Positions 23,172-35,824 are shown, counted from the first letter of the stretch. The stretch is DNA of 64,000 nucleotides from Siphonodentalium dalli (GCA_032622095.1 CP136064.1:177274247-177338246), one strand, 5' to 3'. The notes: generated by a model not told the origin, from the sequence alone. Numbers and translations are program-made.

Positions 23172-24184
23172 CATGATAAAATTGTGTCCCACAAAATATT
23201 TGATATTATTATGTCATGAAATGATGAGAAAACTTAAAAAAAAAATTCAGTCTTACTTGTCAACCCCTAACACACACCAGCAGCCTACATATATCAAACT
23301 CTCACCTTATGATTTTATCGCTGATTTTGCTTTATAATTATATAGTCATGAAAGAGAAATGTTGTTTGTTCGAGTCAGCATTTGAGGGGGGGGGGGTATT
23401 TATACCTCTTTAAATAAATTCTGAAAGCGCTGCTCACTCAGGCTCACTGGGCAAATCCTTTGCTTTCAAAAATGTTACTGCCCACATTTTATACTGGGCC
23501 ACCTTTCATCTGCACATAGTTTTTCACTGGGTTAGTGTTAAAGGCGATGACAGACTTGATAGAACAAAATCTTGATCAATACACTAAACACACTGCAGTG
23601 TTATCTTGTTTACTTTGGCAAATCCCTTTGTTAAAACTAATGTTCAAAGAATGTTTTGTGGATCCATATATTTACCTTGTACATTTTACTGCTGTGAGAG
23701 ATGTTTTAACTGTCCAAATTCTTCATTCTCTTGAGACATTGTTGTCATAAATAGCATCTAGCTACAAATTACCCTCAACCCACAAACCAACATTCATGTG
23801 TGATTACAATGCACATCATAGCATGAAACATTGTCATGCATTTATGTCATGTGAGTCAGTCAAGTTGGTCAGTCAAGGATGGTAGTTTTGGGCTTGCTGC
23901 CAGTCCACTGATAATATATTCATCAAGAGATTTTGGACTCACATATTTTTGGACTTTCTTTTCTTTCTCTTGAATGGCTTTAATTGATCAATATCACTGT
24001 TAATATGACTAAAGGATTATTTAATAGCTATTAGTACAAGCACCAGGAGTTACTATCTCAACAGTTTTATGACCAACTTAATGGGATTCTTTAGCTAATG
24101 GCTTAAAATGTGGCTCTGCAAGCATGACCTTGTCAAGATAGAGTAGGTCCGGTACAGCTACAGGTATGGAATAACTTTTTTATA
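23172..24184. other. No gene recognised
   Basis: A G-run occurs near 23385. Open frames here are short and featureless. Confidence 0.4.
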
Positions 24185-24379
24185 CAGTAATGCAATAAAT
24201 AATCGACTCCTTAACCACAGCAGAATTATGGGTAATTTTTCAGGATTTAGTTGTAAATATGGCTTGTTGCCATTCATCGGAAAGCTCTCAGTGATGAATG
24301 GCAACAAGCCATATTTCTGACTAAATCCTGAAAAATTACTCTGCTGTGGTTAAGGAGTCGATTAGTTAGGGCAATACTG
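24185..24379. mobile_element. Family A MITE, copy 2
   Basis: CAGTAATGCAATAAATAATC at the left, its inverse at the right, TA on both flanks, near-complete palindrome. Confidence 0.85.
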
Positions 24380-24381
24380 TA

Positions 24382-25446
24382 CCAGATAAGTTTGGTGTAT
24401 ACTGGATTGACTTTGTCCATCTAGCTGTCTGGCCACTCGTCAACCATGGGTTATTGGATCAGATTGAAATTTGGTATCGAGATTCACCACCAAGAATGCT
24501 GGGTCAGCTAATTGATTAGGTGATACAGCTTAATGGGCCACAAAATACAAAAAGGGGATTGCACTATTAAACAATGGGCCACCATGCAATAAAAGAGTAA
24601 TCAGGAGTAACACTAATGAATCCATTGTATGTCGCAAGGCTGAATGGTAGATGGTGGGTAGTGGTATATTGTCAAATAACAATGGTGGGATTATCATAAA
24701 TAAGTCTATACACAGCATTTGACATGGTGTCTACATAAATTTGTTTAACTTGGTTGAGCGGATTTATGTTATTATAATTATATAGAACTAGATAAAACTG
24801 GCTCCCTTCGGGAGCATTTATTCAGCATCGGAAGGGGCCTGCGGTCTGAACAATTATAACATTAAATTAGTAATTTAATTTATATGCTTGCCTAAAGAAT
24901 AAAACCACAGTGAAATACGTTTTCGTTAAACATTGAAACTTGCTCTTGATTAAGTAAAATTAAATAAATTTTTAGCCAAATGATGAAAACAATTGCATGT
25001 CACCAGATGTCACCTTTAAAAATTTAATAAAAATAAATACCAACATTTTTTTATTTTTTGAATGCCTGAAACATCTCATTGGTGTGTCTGGAAAGAAATA
25101 TCAAATTTTCACTCAGTGCTTGCAGCCTGTGAAAATTTTATATTTCTTTCCAGAAACATAAGATATTTCTGTATTCAAACAAAAACTGTAGGTATTCTCT
25201 ATGTATTTTATGGACCTATTTTGGTCCTCCGAAACATAACAAATGCTATTAATTATTTGTCTCTTTTCAGCCTTCAATATTTCAGCTACGGCAAACAGCA
25301 ATGTTGTAGAAAAAGTTGTAGAAGCCAATAGGGTTTTCATGCAATTCTAAAGCAATGCCGTAGAAAAAAATGCTAATTTCAAGGGTCGCACTTTTAGTGC
25401 TATAGCAATCAAGTTAATTGAATATATGACTTTATTTCTTGAAGGT
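24382..25446. other. No gene recognised
   Basis: Intergenic AT-rich sequence without clear repeats except a small inverted pair around aaatttctttcc near 25095-25150. Confidence 0.4.
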
Positions 25447-25860
25447 GTTTAGCTCTCCTGAGACAAAGTCTCCGGTGGAGCTATAGTCATCACTCCTCAT
25501 CCGTCGTCCGTCCGTCGTGCCATCCATCCATCCATCCATCTGTCCGTCCCTCAACAATTCTTTAAACATCTTCTTCTCTGAACCCATAAGACCGAATGGG
25601 ATCATATTTGGTGGGGATTTTCCCTTGGTGACTGGTATTCAGATTTGTTCAAATGAGGTCACTGGGTCAATTAGTTCCAATGTCAGGGCCATAACTTTTT
25701 CCCTCCATAGTAATTCTTAAAACAACTTCTCAAGCAGCATCAGTCCGGAGGGGTTCATAATTTGTATGAAGGGTCCTTGGGTGACTGGGGTTCAGATTTG
25801 TTCAAATGAGGTCACTGGTTCAAATGTGGGCGGAGCCAGGAACATAACTCAAAATTATTA
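25447..25860. repeat. Dispersed repeat F (GTCCGTCC type), copy 1
   Basis: Begins ctcctgagacaaagtctccg, followed by ccgtccgtcc and ccatccatcc tracts, then two diverged tandem blocks around agatttgttcaaatgaggtc. A second copy lies at 29373-29910. Similar repeats are common in bivalve and gastropod genomes (general knowledge). Confidence 0.7.
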
Positions 25861-26221
25861 TTTTTTTTAGATTGAACCCCTTGCTCAATTGAAAAAAAAA
25901 ACAAAAAGAAATAATATATATTTTAATAATATATATTTTTTTAAGTTAATTATTAAAGACACAAATATTAAAGAAGCCCCATCACCCTTGCCCATTGGTG
26001 CTTCTATCATTCCTGTTATCAAACACTTGTTTTAAATTTATTTCAGTCACAATACAATACACCCTGTGCATATGCTAGAATGTTATCTCTTACTGTAAAA
26101 TAATACAGGTCAGCATACCAGTATGCTCTGTTGATAATTATCCACATGTCAAATCTGACAGTGCAGTATCAACAAGCACACAGCTATCTTTAGCCAAACC
26201 ACAGAGGTTTTGTTTTGGTAA

Positions 26222-29030
26222 TTATACTTCCATGTTTTAACATGGAAGTATATTGTAATTCTTCTGGCTTTTCTTATTATTATTTTTTTTCTTATTAATT
26301 ATTCCAATAACATGCTTATATCTCAAGAACGGCTGGGCCGATTTACCTGCTGTTTTCTGCTTCAGTATATAACTTTGGAAGTTCTCTGAAAATAGCCTAT
26401 TGAGAATTTCGTCCGACCTTGACCTTCGGAGTTATCGCCATTTTCCTAAAATGACTTGCAAAATCGATGTTTGATTTCTTATATCTTCGGATTTGAAATT
26501 TCGTACCTGCATAGTCATTGAGTATACGCAGTCGATGCACAAATAGGGAATTTCGTCTGACCTTGACCTTTGGAAAGAACACTCTTTATCTGTTTTATTA
26601 TTGTTCCAGTATCTCCTCCGAAACGGCTTGAGTTATCTTGTTCGGACTTTTTTAGTTATTTGCGCATTTATGTGTGTTATGTACCACCGAAAAATTATAG
26701 GGTTCGCACTTCCGGTTTAAAAGTTCGCTACTGGTCGAAGCATAAAACAACTCTCTTTATAGGAAATCCAGAAGGGCTTGAGATATCGAGTTGGGACTTT
26801 TTGCGTGATGTGCAGCAAACTCTGCGCTCTCTAATGATATATATAGTTAACGGATTTCACTTCCGGTTTGGCAGAACAGGTGTGTGGGTATGTATCTCAA
26901 AACTATTTTGGCGGAGATTTTGATGAAATTTGGTGGACATAATAGTTGTCGCTTACCACTACTCCGCTCAGATTTTTAAAATCGGACTTAAACTTCTCGA
27001 GTTATGGCTGCTTAAAAACCTGATTTTTATGGGGTTTTCAAACCCCTAGAATGACTTGCAAAATTGCAAAATCGATGTTTGATTTTTTTATACCGTCGAA
27101 ACGGCTTGGCCAATTGATTTGAAATTTTGTACCTGTATAGCCATTGAGCATTCGCAGTCGATGCACAAATAAGGAATTTCGTCTGACCTTGACCTTTGGA
27201 AACATCGCTCTTTATCTGTATCTGTTTTATTGTTGTTAACCTATCTCCTCCTAAATGGCTTGAGATATCTGGTTCGGACTTTTTTCGTTATTTGCGCATT
27301 CACATGTGTTACAAACCACCAAAAAATAATAGGGGTCGCTTTTCCGGTTTAAAAGTTTACCCTGGGTCGAATAATAAAAGAACGCTCTTTATACGAAATC
27401 CAGAACGGCTTGAGATATTGAGTTGGGACTTTTTGCGTTATGTGCATCCAACTGTGCGATGTATAAAGATATATAGAGTTAACTGGATTTCACTTCCGGT
27501 TCTGGAGAACGGGCGTGTGGGTATGTATCTGAAAACTATTTTGGCGCAGATTGTGGTGAAATTTGGTTTTTATAATCTTTGGTTGCCGTTGATCAATATT
27601 CCACTCGAATTTTTCAAATCGGACATTAACTTATCGAGATATGGCTGCATAAATACCTGGTTTTTCAGGGTTTTGGGGGGGTTTTCGCGCCACCAGAATT
27701 ACTTGGAACTGGAGGTTTGATTTCTTATATCGTCAAAACGGCTTTGCCAATTGATTTGAATTTTCGTACCTGCATATACATTGAGTACACGCAGTCCAGT
27801 CGCTAACATGAAAGATTGTATGATCTTGACCTTAGGAAACAACGCTCTTTAGCTGTGTTATTGTTGTTTGTGTATCTTATACGAAACGGCTTGACATATC
27901 GGGTTCCGACTTTTTTCATTATTTGCGCCTGTATGTGTGTTCTAAAATACTGAAAAAATGATAGGGGTCGCACTTCCGGTTAAACAGTTTGCTGCTGGTC
28001 GAAGGATAAAATAACGCTCTTTATACGGAATCCAGAAGGGCTTGAGATATTGAGTTGGGACTTTTTGCATTATGTGCATCAGCATCTGCTCTCTATAATG
28101 ATATACTACCTATATACGAGCGCCTGCGGCGCATAAGATACTATGGGTGGCGGGATGGGACGGTGGGTACTTACTACCTATATATGAGCGCCTGCGACGC
28201 ATAAGATAATTTGGGTGGCCGGATGGGATTGTGGGTGGGTACTACCTATATACGAACGCCTGCGGCGAATAAGATACTATGGGTGGCAAGATGGGGTGGT
28301 GGGTGGGTACTACATATATACGAGCACCTGCGGCGCATAAGATACTATGGATGGTGGGATGAGGTGGTGGGTGGGTACTACATATATACGAGTGCTTGCG
28401 GCGCATAAGATACTATAGGTGGCGGGATGGGATGGTGGGTGGATACTACCTATATACGCGGGCCTGCGGCGCATAAGATACTATGGGTGGCGGGATGGGG
28501 TAGTGGGTGGTGGGTACTACCTATATACGAGCGACTAAATCACATACGATACTATGGGTGGCGGGATGGGATGGTGGATGGTTACTACCTATAAACGAGT
28601 GCCTGCGGCGCATAAGATACTATGGGTGGCGGGATGGGATGATGGGTGGGTACTACATATATACGAGCGCCTGCGGCGCATAAGATATTATGGGTGGCGG
28701 GATGGGGTGGTGGGTTGTTTACTACCTATATACGAGCGCCTGCGACGCATAATATACTATGGGTGGCGGGATGGGATGGTGGGTGGGTACTACCTACATA
28801 TATATGATAAATTTTACTGATTTCACTTCCGTTTTGGGAGCACGGGCGTGTTTGTATGTATCTCAAATTGTTTTTGGTGCAGATTTTTATGGAATTTGGT
28901 GCATAGAATCTGTGGTTGCCGAGTATTACTATGAGCTACAGTATCACCATACCGATATGTGTCTCCTGAAAACTGATGCTTTATCAGGTGACACAATTTC
29001 CGTCATTGGCGAACATGGAAGTATCGAAAT
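26222..29030. repeat. Composite repeat: three diverged units of about 610-640 bp
   Basis: Starts with a 12-bp-arm palindrome (tatacttccatg, 26223-26252) and ends near gaacatggaagtatcg (29011). Units begin near 26454, 27064 and 27707 with cgatgtttgattt or similar, and contain cttgaccttnggaaa, gaaacggcttgagatat and cacttccggtt. The third unit is interrupted at 28104-28803 by a minisatellite and resumes with tttcacttccgttttgg. Open frames inside it, such as 27196-27720, are not recognisable proteins. Confidence 0.75.
28104..28803. repeat. Minisatellite, about 10 units of about 70 bp
   Basis: Repeat core: ctacctatatacgagcgcc, then tgcggcgcataagatactat, then gggtggcgggatggg. The unit is GT/GC-rich and strand-asymmetric. 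It interrupts the third unit of the surrounding composite repeat. Frames through it (MGGGMGWW...) are artefacts. Confidence 0.9.
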
Positions 29031-29372
29031 TGCTGTGCAATTTCAGTTTCATTCTAGTTAATTTTGAATTGTATGTCAAATGTATTCCCAGGAGCCTTCA
29101 CTCTACTCATATAAACTATTACTTTGTTCAAATGGTGGGTCTGCCGAAATAGGTCATTTATACAGTTCTAACACTTCCTTTCGGTGAATTCATTTCTACC
29201 CTATGAATGGTTCTGTAGTTTGTGTGGACCACCTTTTGTTGATTGAAACTGTTTTAATAGAGACAGCTTTAAAAGTTTAAGAATCAGCCACTAACTCCAA
29301 AAACTTTAACCCCCTCCATCAGACAAACTATTTGAGTTGCTGAGTTCAAGTTTGGTACTCATTACAGTTTTA
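29031..29372. other. No gene recognised
   Basis: Short intergenic segment between two repeat blocks. Confidence 0.4.
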
Positions 29373-29910
29373 AGGTCACCTGAGGCAAAGACTCCAGTGG
29401 AGCTACCGGGTATAATCATCACTCCTCTTCCATCATCCATCCGTTCATCCAAATTTTTTTAAACATCTTCTCCAGACCCATAAGACCGAATGGGTTCATA
29501 TTTGGTGTGGATGTTCCCTAGGTGACTCATATTCAGATTTGTTAAAATGAGGTCACCAAGTCAAATAGTCCGTCCATCCATCCGTCTAGCCATCCATCCG
29601 TACATCAGCAATTCTATAAACATCTTCTTCTCCGGAACCATAAGACCGAATGAGTTCACATTTGGTGCGATGTTCCCTAGGTGACTCACATTCAGATTTG
29701 TTCAAATGAGGTCACTGGGTAAAATAGATGCGAAGCCAGGTCCATAACTCTTTCCCTCCATAGTAATTCTTAAAACAACTTCTTCTCAAGAACGATCAGG
29801 CCTATTTATCTTATATATGGTATGAAGGGTCCTTGGATGACTGGGATTCAGATTTGTTCAAATGGGGTCACTGGGTTATATAGGGGTGGAGCCAGGGACA
29901 TAACTTAAAA
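29373..29910. repeat. Dispersed repeat F, copy 2
   Basis: Begins aggtcacctgaggcaaagac and repeats the ccatccatccg tracts and the agatttgttnaaatgaggtc blocks seen at 25447-25860. Confidence 0.7.
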
Positions 29911-30573
29911 AAAAACAACAATGAAAATATATATATATTTTTTTAAATAGTAAAAATTTAATCTCTCGATCGATCGAGAGATCATGGGTTGAATTATGGG
30001 CTGAGTTTAGAACCACTTAATTGGGGGAGGGATTCTGGATTTGACCCCCAACTTTGGTATTCAGTGAAAAATCTGTTGTAATTAGACCAACAATTGCCCA
30101 CAATTAGAATATTTTATCTTTGAGGGAGAGCTTGAAGTACCAGTTGTAAAATATAGTTTGGTTCAGTTGGGAGTCTCATGGCTATAAGTCAGGGGTTTGC
30201 AATTGGAAATTTCAAGTTTAATTCCCTCTGCATGTCAAAGAAGACCCTCTAGCTATGTCCATGTTTATAACTACTTGTTTTAAAGTGATTTGACAAGTAT
30301 TGACTATTGTAGTTTTCAGAGTCCAGGCCTCTCTGTCTTGAAAGTCAGGTGAGCACTCCAGTCATTGACTGTCTTGTTTATTGTTGTGACTGAATCAATT
30401 TATTGGATAATATATGTACAGTACATCGTTGCCTGTATATGGCACAGGTGATAACAAATCAAAATAAACAATATAATGAACATAAAAAACTTGGCGGGGA
30501 TGTGACCTACTGGCCGTATTCCATGCCCAGGTGAAAAATAAAGGCATATATATGCTGCACAACATCTTGTTAT
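29911..30573. other. Non-coding; 22-bp perfect palindrome
   Basis: Positions 29961-29982 form a perfect 22-bp palindrome with arms ATCTCTCGATC. Nothing else was recognised. Confidence 0.5.
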
Positions 30574-31160
30574 TATACCCCCGACAACGAAGTTGTGGGG
30601 GGGGTATACTGGAATCAGTTCGTCCGTCTGTCTGTCATCCATCCGTTGTCCGTCCATGGACACAAATTTGTCCGGAGTTTTTCTCAGTCGTTTTATGATC
30701 ATTTTCCATGAAACTTGGCACAGATATCATCCACCATGGGAACCTGTGCACCTGCGATTATGTTGTCTGTTGGACTTTTTTTGGTAGAGTTATCCCCCTT
30801 TTTCGACTTAGAAATGTTTTGTAACATGCATAATTTTGTCTGAGCTTTTATTCCTACATTTTTAGGTCAATTTTTTAAAAACTTGGCACAGATATTTAGT
30901 ACCATGGGAACCTGTGCACCTGCGATTATAACATCTGTCCGACATTTTTTTCGACTTAGAAATTGTTTTGCAACATTTATAATTTTGTCAGAGCTTTTAT
31001 TCCTACATTTTTAGGTCAATGTTTTTTAATCTTGGCACTGATATTTAGTACCATGAGAACCTGTGCACCTGCGATTATGACGTCTGTCTGACTTTTTGTT
31101 GTGGAGTTAGTCCCCTTTTTCAACTATTTTTGCACCCATTGGGACAGTCACACCTCTAGT
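30574..31160. repeat. Dispersed repeat E (ACCCCC...GGGGGTATAC), copy 1
   Basis: Starts at tacccccgacaacgaagttg with GTCCGTC tracts, contains several tandem blocks of about 170-190 bp around catgggaacctgtgcacctg, and ends cattgggacagtcacacctc. Four further copies or fragments lie at 41926, 42691, 54636 and 55500. Confidence 0.8.
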
Positions 31161-31166
31161 TGTGCA

Positions 31167-31860
31167 AAGTATGCTACTGGCCCAGAACCATGAGACATTT
31201 CAGAGAACAATTGTTTGTCGATATATAAAGCCATCCTGTGGTAATCAATACACGTGTATGTATCAGCATCTAACTGACTTCTACCTTAAATAGTTATAGA
31301 TAGTGTATCTCTTCCTAGTAAGTTTTATATAGATTCCGGGGTATAAATAATAGATAGGAATCAAGGACACATGTCCGGAAAAGCTCCTATCAATTAATAA
31401 CAACTTTATTTAGATTTTATCTCATATGGTACAGTGACAGTAAATGGGGGTTATTTTTATAACGGAACTCCCGTGAAAACCTTTGGAGCATACCAAGAGG
31501 GAGAACTCAATCTTGTTAGCACCCTAAATCAAGGCAAATAAGATATTTCACCACGGATTACACTCACCTGCATAAAAAATAAACCACTCTATTTTTGCCT
31601 TGATAGACAAATAATATACCCAATCTTCAGTTTTATTCTGAAAGCACAAAAATGTTTTTATAAATGCACAAAAAAGTTTTTATAAAAATTATGTTGTAAT
31701 TGTGGCCCGGAAGAGATACACTATCTTTAATAATTACCAGTCAGCCGCTGATAGGAATAAAATCATATCAGCAATCAATGAATGATAGTTCTGTCTTCTA
31801 ATGGTCTCATGGCAGAATTCTACAACTATGTCTACCATCTGAGCTATATGAATTTGTTAT
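31167..31860. repeat. Dispersed repeat H, copy 1, interrupted
   Basis: Matches 32708-32980 from agtatgctactggc to the catctgagct end, but carries a nested TIR element at 31298-31726. Read on the minus strand the right end is tRNA-like (ATATAGCTCAGATGGTAGA resembles a pol III A box); no good B box follows at the normal distance. Confidence 0.65.
31298..31726. mobile_element. Nested TIR element, 429 bp
   Basis: Exact 18-bp inverted ends AGATAGTGTATCTCTTCC, present only in copy 1 of repeat H, so copy 2 serves as an approximate empty site. Flanking TTA-like bases could be a short target duplication. Confidence 0.75.
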
Positions 31861-31869
31861 TGAAAAAAC

Positions 31870-32707
31870 ATTGAAACAATCAGGGCCCAAGTTAGGGTGA
31901 AAACAGAAGTGGCTTCTCCCTCTGGAGATTTTAGGGAGACTTAATTCAGCCCAAAATAAGGATAAGTGGGGAGACTTAAGAAAAACATAAGAAACTTTTT
32001 TAAATTTTTAAATATCGCTTTATTTATAACATCAATAAAAAGATAAAATAACAAGATAAAACAGTTTTAGAAAGAATAAAGTACAGCAAAAGTATAGTTT
32101 AGATCGATAACCTGACATTGTATTTCTTCAATTTATAACTTTTATTTAAAAATAAAATAATGTTTACTTTATTTGAAGAAATCAATTATTATAAATTTTT
32201 GGAATTGTTTTGTGTAAATATCATTTAAGCAAGACAATTAGCAAGTTACAGTAATAGTTAAATTTTTAACTTAAATGGAAGTATAGTATTGTAATACATT
32301 ATTTTAAGATTCTATCATTCCATCATTATTTCCAAGACTGGAAATATTCAAATATGTACAGTCAGTACAAGCTAGATGTAAGTTTAATTTGTCACTGCTG
32401 TAAATGTGGATGCCCCACTAAAATAAACAATAAGGACTAACCAAAGAGTTGTAAAAGCTTTTACAAATTCAAAAGATGTGAAATATATGAACAAAAAATT
32501 AATTATCAAACAAAAATAGTGATGTTCTCATTCCAAACATGTTATTTCATAGAGTAGAATCTAAATAAACAGTAAAATAGGTTTGTAAAAATTGGCAAGG
32601 AACAGTGACTACATCTGTAAACGTCAGTTAGGCCTGGGCCTGGCTGGCACATGCCTAAATTTCTTTGCCAGTTATTTAATATGACTTTAATTCTCTATTG
32701 TTGTTTC
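31870..32707. other. Very AT-rich, no gene seen
   Basis: Long A/T-rich stretch without an open frame of note. Confidence 0.4.
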
Positions 32708-32980
32708 ACCAAGTATGCTACTGGCTCATAGCCATGAGAAAGTTCACAGAATAATTGTTTGCCAATAAGCCATCTTGGGCTGATCAATATGTATCAGCAT
32801 CTAACCGACTTCTACCTTAAACAGTTAACAATTGTCAGCAGCCATTTAATTAGAAATGAAATCCCATGAACAATCAATGAATGATTGTGAGTGGCTGATA
32901 ACACTGTCTTATATTGATCTCATGACAGAAATTCTACAACTCTGTGTGTATCATCTGAGCTGCCAATCAATCAGATATGG
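32708..32980. repeat. Dispersed repeat H, copy 2
   Basis: Uninterrupted copy, ending with catctgagctgcc; the minus strand again shows a GCTCAGATG A-box-like word. Confidence 0.65.
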
Positions 32981-33414
32981 GCCGGATTTATCCCCTTGTT
33001 TGACATCCTGTTGTTGAGTTCACTTGTGAACTATGCCTGCAGACATAGCTGACTTAATGAGGGATAATTTCTGCACATGCATGAATACTTGAGTTTTAAC
33101 GCTGATGTGCCGTAGGTCATAAGGTCATAAAATTTCATAAATATAAGTGGCATACTGTTGCTAGTATTGGATAAATCAGGCTAAATTATTAAGTATCTAT
33201 GCAGTTTGGTTTGTCACAATCATTAATCTCATCAGTGGACTTATATTGACGATCAGTTTATGGTGGAACTTTGGTATGTATGCATATATCTACACCAGTG
33301 TCTTTTTTTTATTTTTGAAAGTCATTTTGTATCCTGTCTGAGAAGATGTCACTTAAGGATTCAGGATGCCAACATTTATTTACCATGAAATCGGATAACA
33401 AGTTTGAACCACAT
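32981..33414. other. No gene recognised
   Basis: Intergenic sequence upstream of the duplicated 83-bp segment. Confidence 0.4.
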
Positions 33415-33813
33415 ACATGGCAATTGTTTCATGTTTTTGTAGTCATTTGGTGTTGTGAGCGATTAATTTTGCCAATAGCTCCTATCAGCAGTACATACAG
33501 TAATGCCCTTAATAATCGACTCCTTAACCACAGCAGATTATGAGTAATTTTTCAGGATTTAGTCGGAAATATGGCTTGTTGCCATTCATCGGAAAGCTCT
33601 CAGTGAGAGTGATGTTATCTCAGTGAGAGCTTTCCGATGAATGGCAACAAGCCATATTTCCGACTAAATCCTGAAAAGTTACCCATAATTCTGCTGTGGT
33701 TGAGGAGTCGATTATTTAGGGCATTATTGTACATGGCAATTGTTTCATGTTTTTGTGGTCATTTAGTGTTGTGAGCGATTAATTTTGCCAATAGCTCCTA
33801 TCAGCAGTGCATA
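33415..33813. repeat. 83-bp direct repeat flanking a MITE
   Basis: acatggcaattgtttcatg through to cagcagtacata (33415-33497) recurs at 33731-33813 with few changes. A family A MITE fills exactly the space between. Confidence 0.85.
33498..33729. mobile_element. Family A MITE, copy 3
   Basis: CAGTAATGCCCTTAATAATC at left, inverse with GCATTATTG at right, flanked by TA; longest family member here (232 bp). Confidence 0.85.
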
Positions 33814-33934
33814 CATGTATCTACAAAACTTGTAGTTGGTGGACCCAACTATTCAAACAGAGCTACAATTATATAAATGCTCTCGAATTTGCTCTGATAA
33901 TAAACGTCGGGTTTACGGACTACAAGACTTGATG

Positions 33935-34083
33935 AACAAGTCTGGATATAATGTGTTTGACATGTGCAGAATGAGGTCCCCAGAGGGTGAATTTAGTGAT
34001 GTTATCGCACACAGTGGGCTAGCATCACCAGATTCAACCTCCGGGGACCTCATTCTGCTTAGGCCTCTTCTTCTGGGAAGTAT
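33935..34083. mobile_element. Family B MITE, single hairpin arm
   Basis: One GCAGAATGAGGTCCCCAGAG hairpin with the outer aacaagtctgga flank; the partner arm found in copies 1-3 is absent. Confidence 0.7.
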
Positions 34084-34463
34084 CTCAACATATAGTCTGA
34101 TCATTGTTTGTAGTCGCTTTTCTGATAAATGTTGTGATTGGATGACTTGGTCACATAATGAATTCTGGTGGTACTCAAAAACACTCTCGATTGCGTAGTG
34201 CTATTCGAGTCGGGTTTACCTAGAACTGTATCAAAGCCAACAACTGATCGCTGCCTGTGTTCACTTTATCATCTGCTGAATAGAGAAATATAGTTTTTCC
34301 CCCATAATTTTCTATTTTATTTTTATTATAACTACATTAATAACAGTAAAGGATATCTCTACGGATTCACGATGATTTTGAAATTTTCCAGTATTTCTTT
34401 CGTACGCACAATTTAATCGCTCGCACCTAGTGTGAAGAAAACTATATACACTTCTGTATATAG
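34084..34463. other. No gene recognised
   Basis: AT-rich spacer. Confidence 0.4.
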
Positions 34464-34466
34464 TCA

Positions 34467-34598
34467 ATAGTTAACTTTTCTGAGTAGCGTATGGTTTTTC
34501 TCCTTGAATGAGATGCGGAGGATTATTTTTACGAGTGAAAATAATCCTCGTATCTCATGAGAGAAGAAAACCCATACACTACTCAGAAAAGTTGACTG
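34467..34598. repeat. Foldback, arms of about 60 bp
   Basis: atagttaacttttctgagta...gaggattattttta is inverted as ...aaaataatcctcgtatctcatg...tactcagaaaagttgac. Confidence 0.75.
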
Positions 34599-34935
34599 TT
34601 GTGTTTATTATATTTTCTATTGTGTTTTTTATATTTGTTACGACCCAGACCACAATGAAACACACGGCTAGACCTAATATGTTCTTAAAGCTACAACACA
34701 TCACCATCCATTTCTGTTGAAATAACGCAAAGGGATACCGAATGGCGCAAAAATGTATATCATGACGCAGTGCTGAGAGTAGGATAACATCTACTGAGTA
34801 GGATAACACATTCGGTCTTCTGGGAGTGGGGATAATGATTTTTATCACATAATTAACCCACAAAACCAGCTTCATAATTTTTGGTAAGACACATGTGTAG
34901 TATTAGCGATGTCACATCATTATTTATATGACTTG

Positions 34936-34972
34936 CGATGTGGTTAAGGAGTCGATTATATAGGGCATTACT
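34936..34972. mobile_element. Family A MITE, right-end remnant (copy 4)
   Basis: tggttaaggagtcgattata followed by tagggcattactgta; the left part is missing. Confidence 0.65.
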
Positions 34973-34977
34973 GTAAT

Positions 34978-35074
34978 AGGTTCAACAAATAGTTGTTATC
35001 TTAATATTATCTTAACATTCCCTAGGGAATTACTAGTCAATGAGTATTTAGTATAGAAAGGGTTGAACCTATAT
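34978..35074. repeat. Family D dispersed repeat
   Basis: ggttcaacaaa...gtatagaaagggttgaacc has inverted ends. Related pieces lie at about 35637-35705 (inverted), 41738-41872, 43741-43885, 44608-44690 and 45400-45425. Confidence 0.55.
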
Positions 35075-35099
35075 ATCAACTATCCAGTATGCTTTACCG

Positions 35100-35824
35100 C
35101 TTACATGTAAGTCATAGAACATAGCGGATATTTGTGCAGTTTTCATGTAATTTGATGTATTGTGTATATTGAGTGACTTATAGGTCCTATGGGCCGGGCG
35201 TGATTGAATTGCTCTTTATTATTGTAATTATGTATAAGCTCATGCATGTCACTATAATAAATAAATCATCCATTCATTAATTCGTACACTATTAATTGGA
35301 CACATTTTAATGATATTATTACAATTATTACATGTATTAGAACATAGGACCACTGGTGTTCAAGTGTTGCATGAATTAATTGACAGCTAAGTGTTATTAA
35401 ATTATACAGCATTTAGGTGTAAATAACAACAAATTTTTCCCATTATTGATATCTGGAATTCACTTATACATGTAGTTACATATAACTTTCAACATATTTA
35501 TGTTTCAAAATGTTGTGTGGCTTTTCATCTTCATTGTTCATTCGAAATCTGAAATAACTCAAATGAATAATATAGCCTTGGTTTAAACAAAATTCAGAAT
35601 ATGTAGTGCAGCTTGAATTACATGTAATGTCAACATGTTTAACCCTTTCTATTCCATAGGTCATTTGTTGAACTAATTATCTGAACATTTTTTACCAATG
35701 AAAAGGATTCCTTTTGCTTGTTCTACCGTCTGTTGTCTGCTCATATTTTATGAACATCTCTCTCAATATATTCAATACATCTACATGTATGTGTCCTAAT
35801 TCTAGTGTTATCTTTATCTTTCAG
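35100..35824. other. Sequence upstream of the gene's first seen exon
   Basis: AT-rich. It ends in a pyrimidine-rich tract ttatctttatctttcag that looks like a 3' splice site, so it is probably the end of a 5' intron. No promoter element was identified. Confidence 0.45.

Noticed and set aside
27196-27720. 174-codon open frame
   Set aside because: It lies in a diverged tandem repeat unit; the corresponding frame is not kept in the other two units.
28211-28820. Open frames rich in Met, Gly and Trp
   Set aside because: They are translations of the 70-bp minisatellite.
30160-30235. tRNA-like ggttcagttgggag with a ttaattccctc box
   Set aside because: No cloverleaf pairing could be made and the B box is poor.
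34900-35280. Promoter of the FYB-like gene
   Set aside because: No TATA, initiator or CpG-rich signal could be distinguished from AT-rich background, and the first exon is not located.
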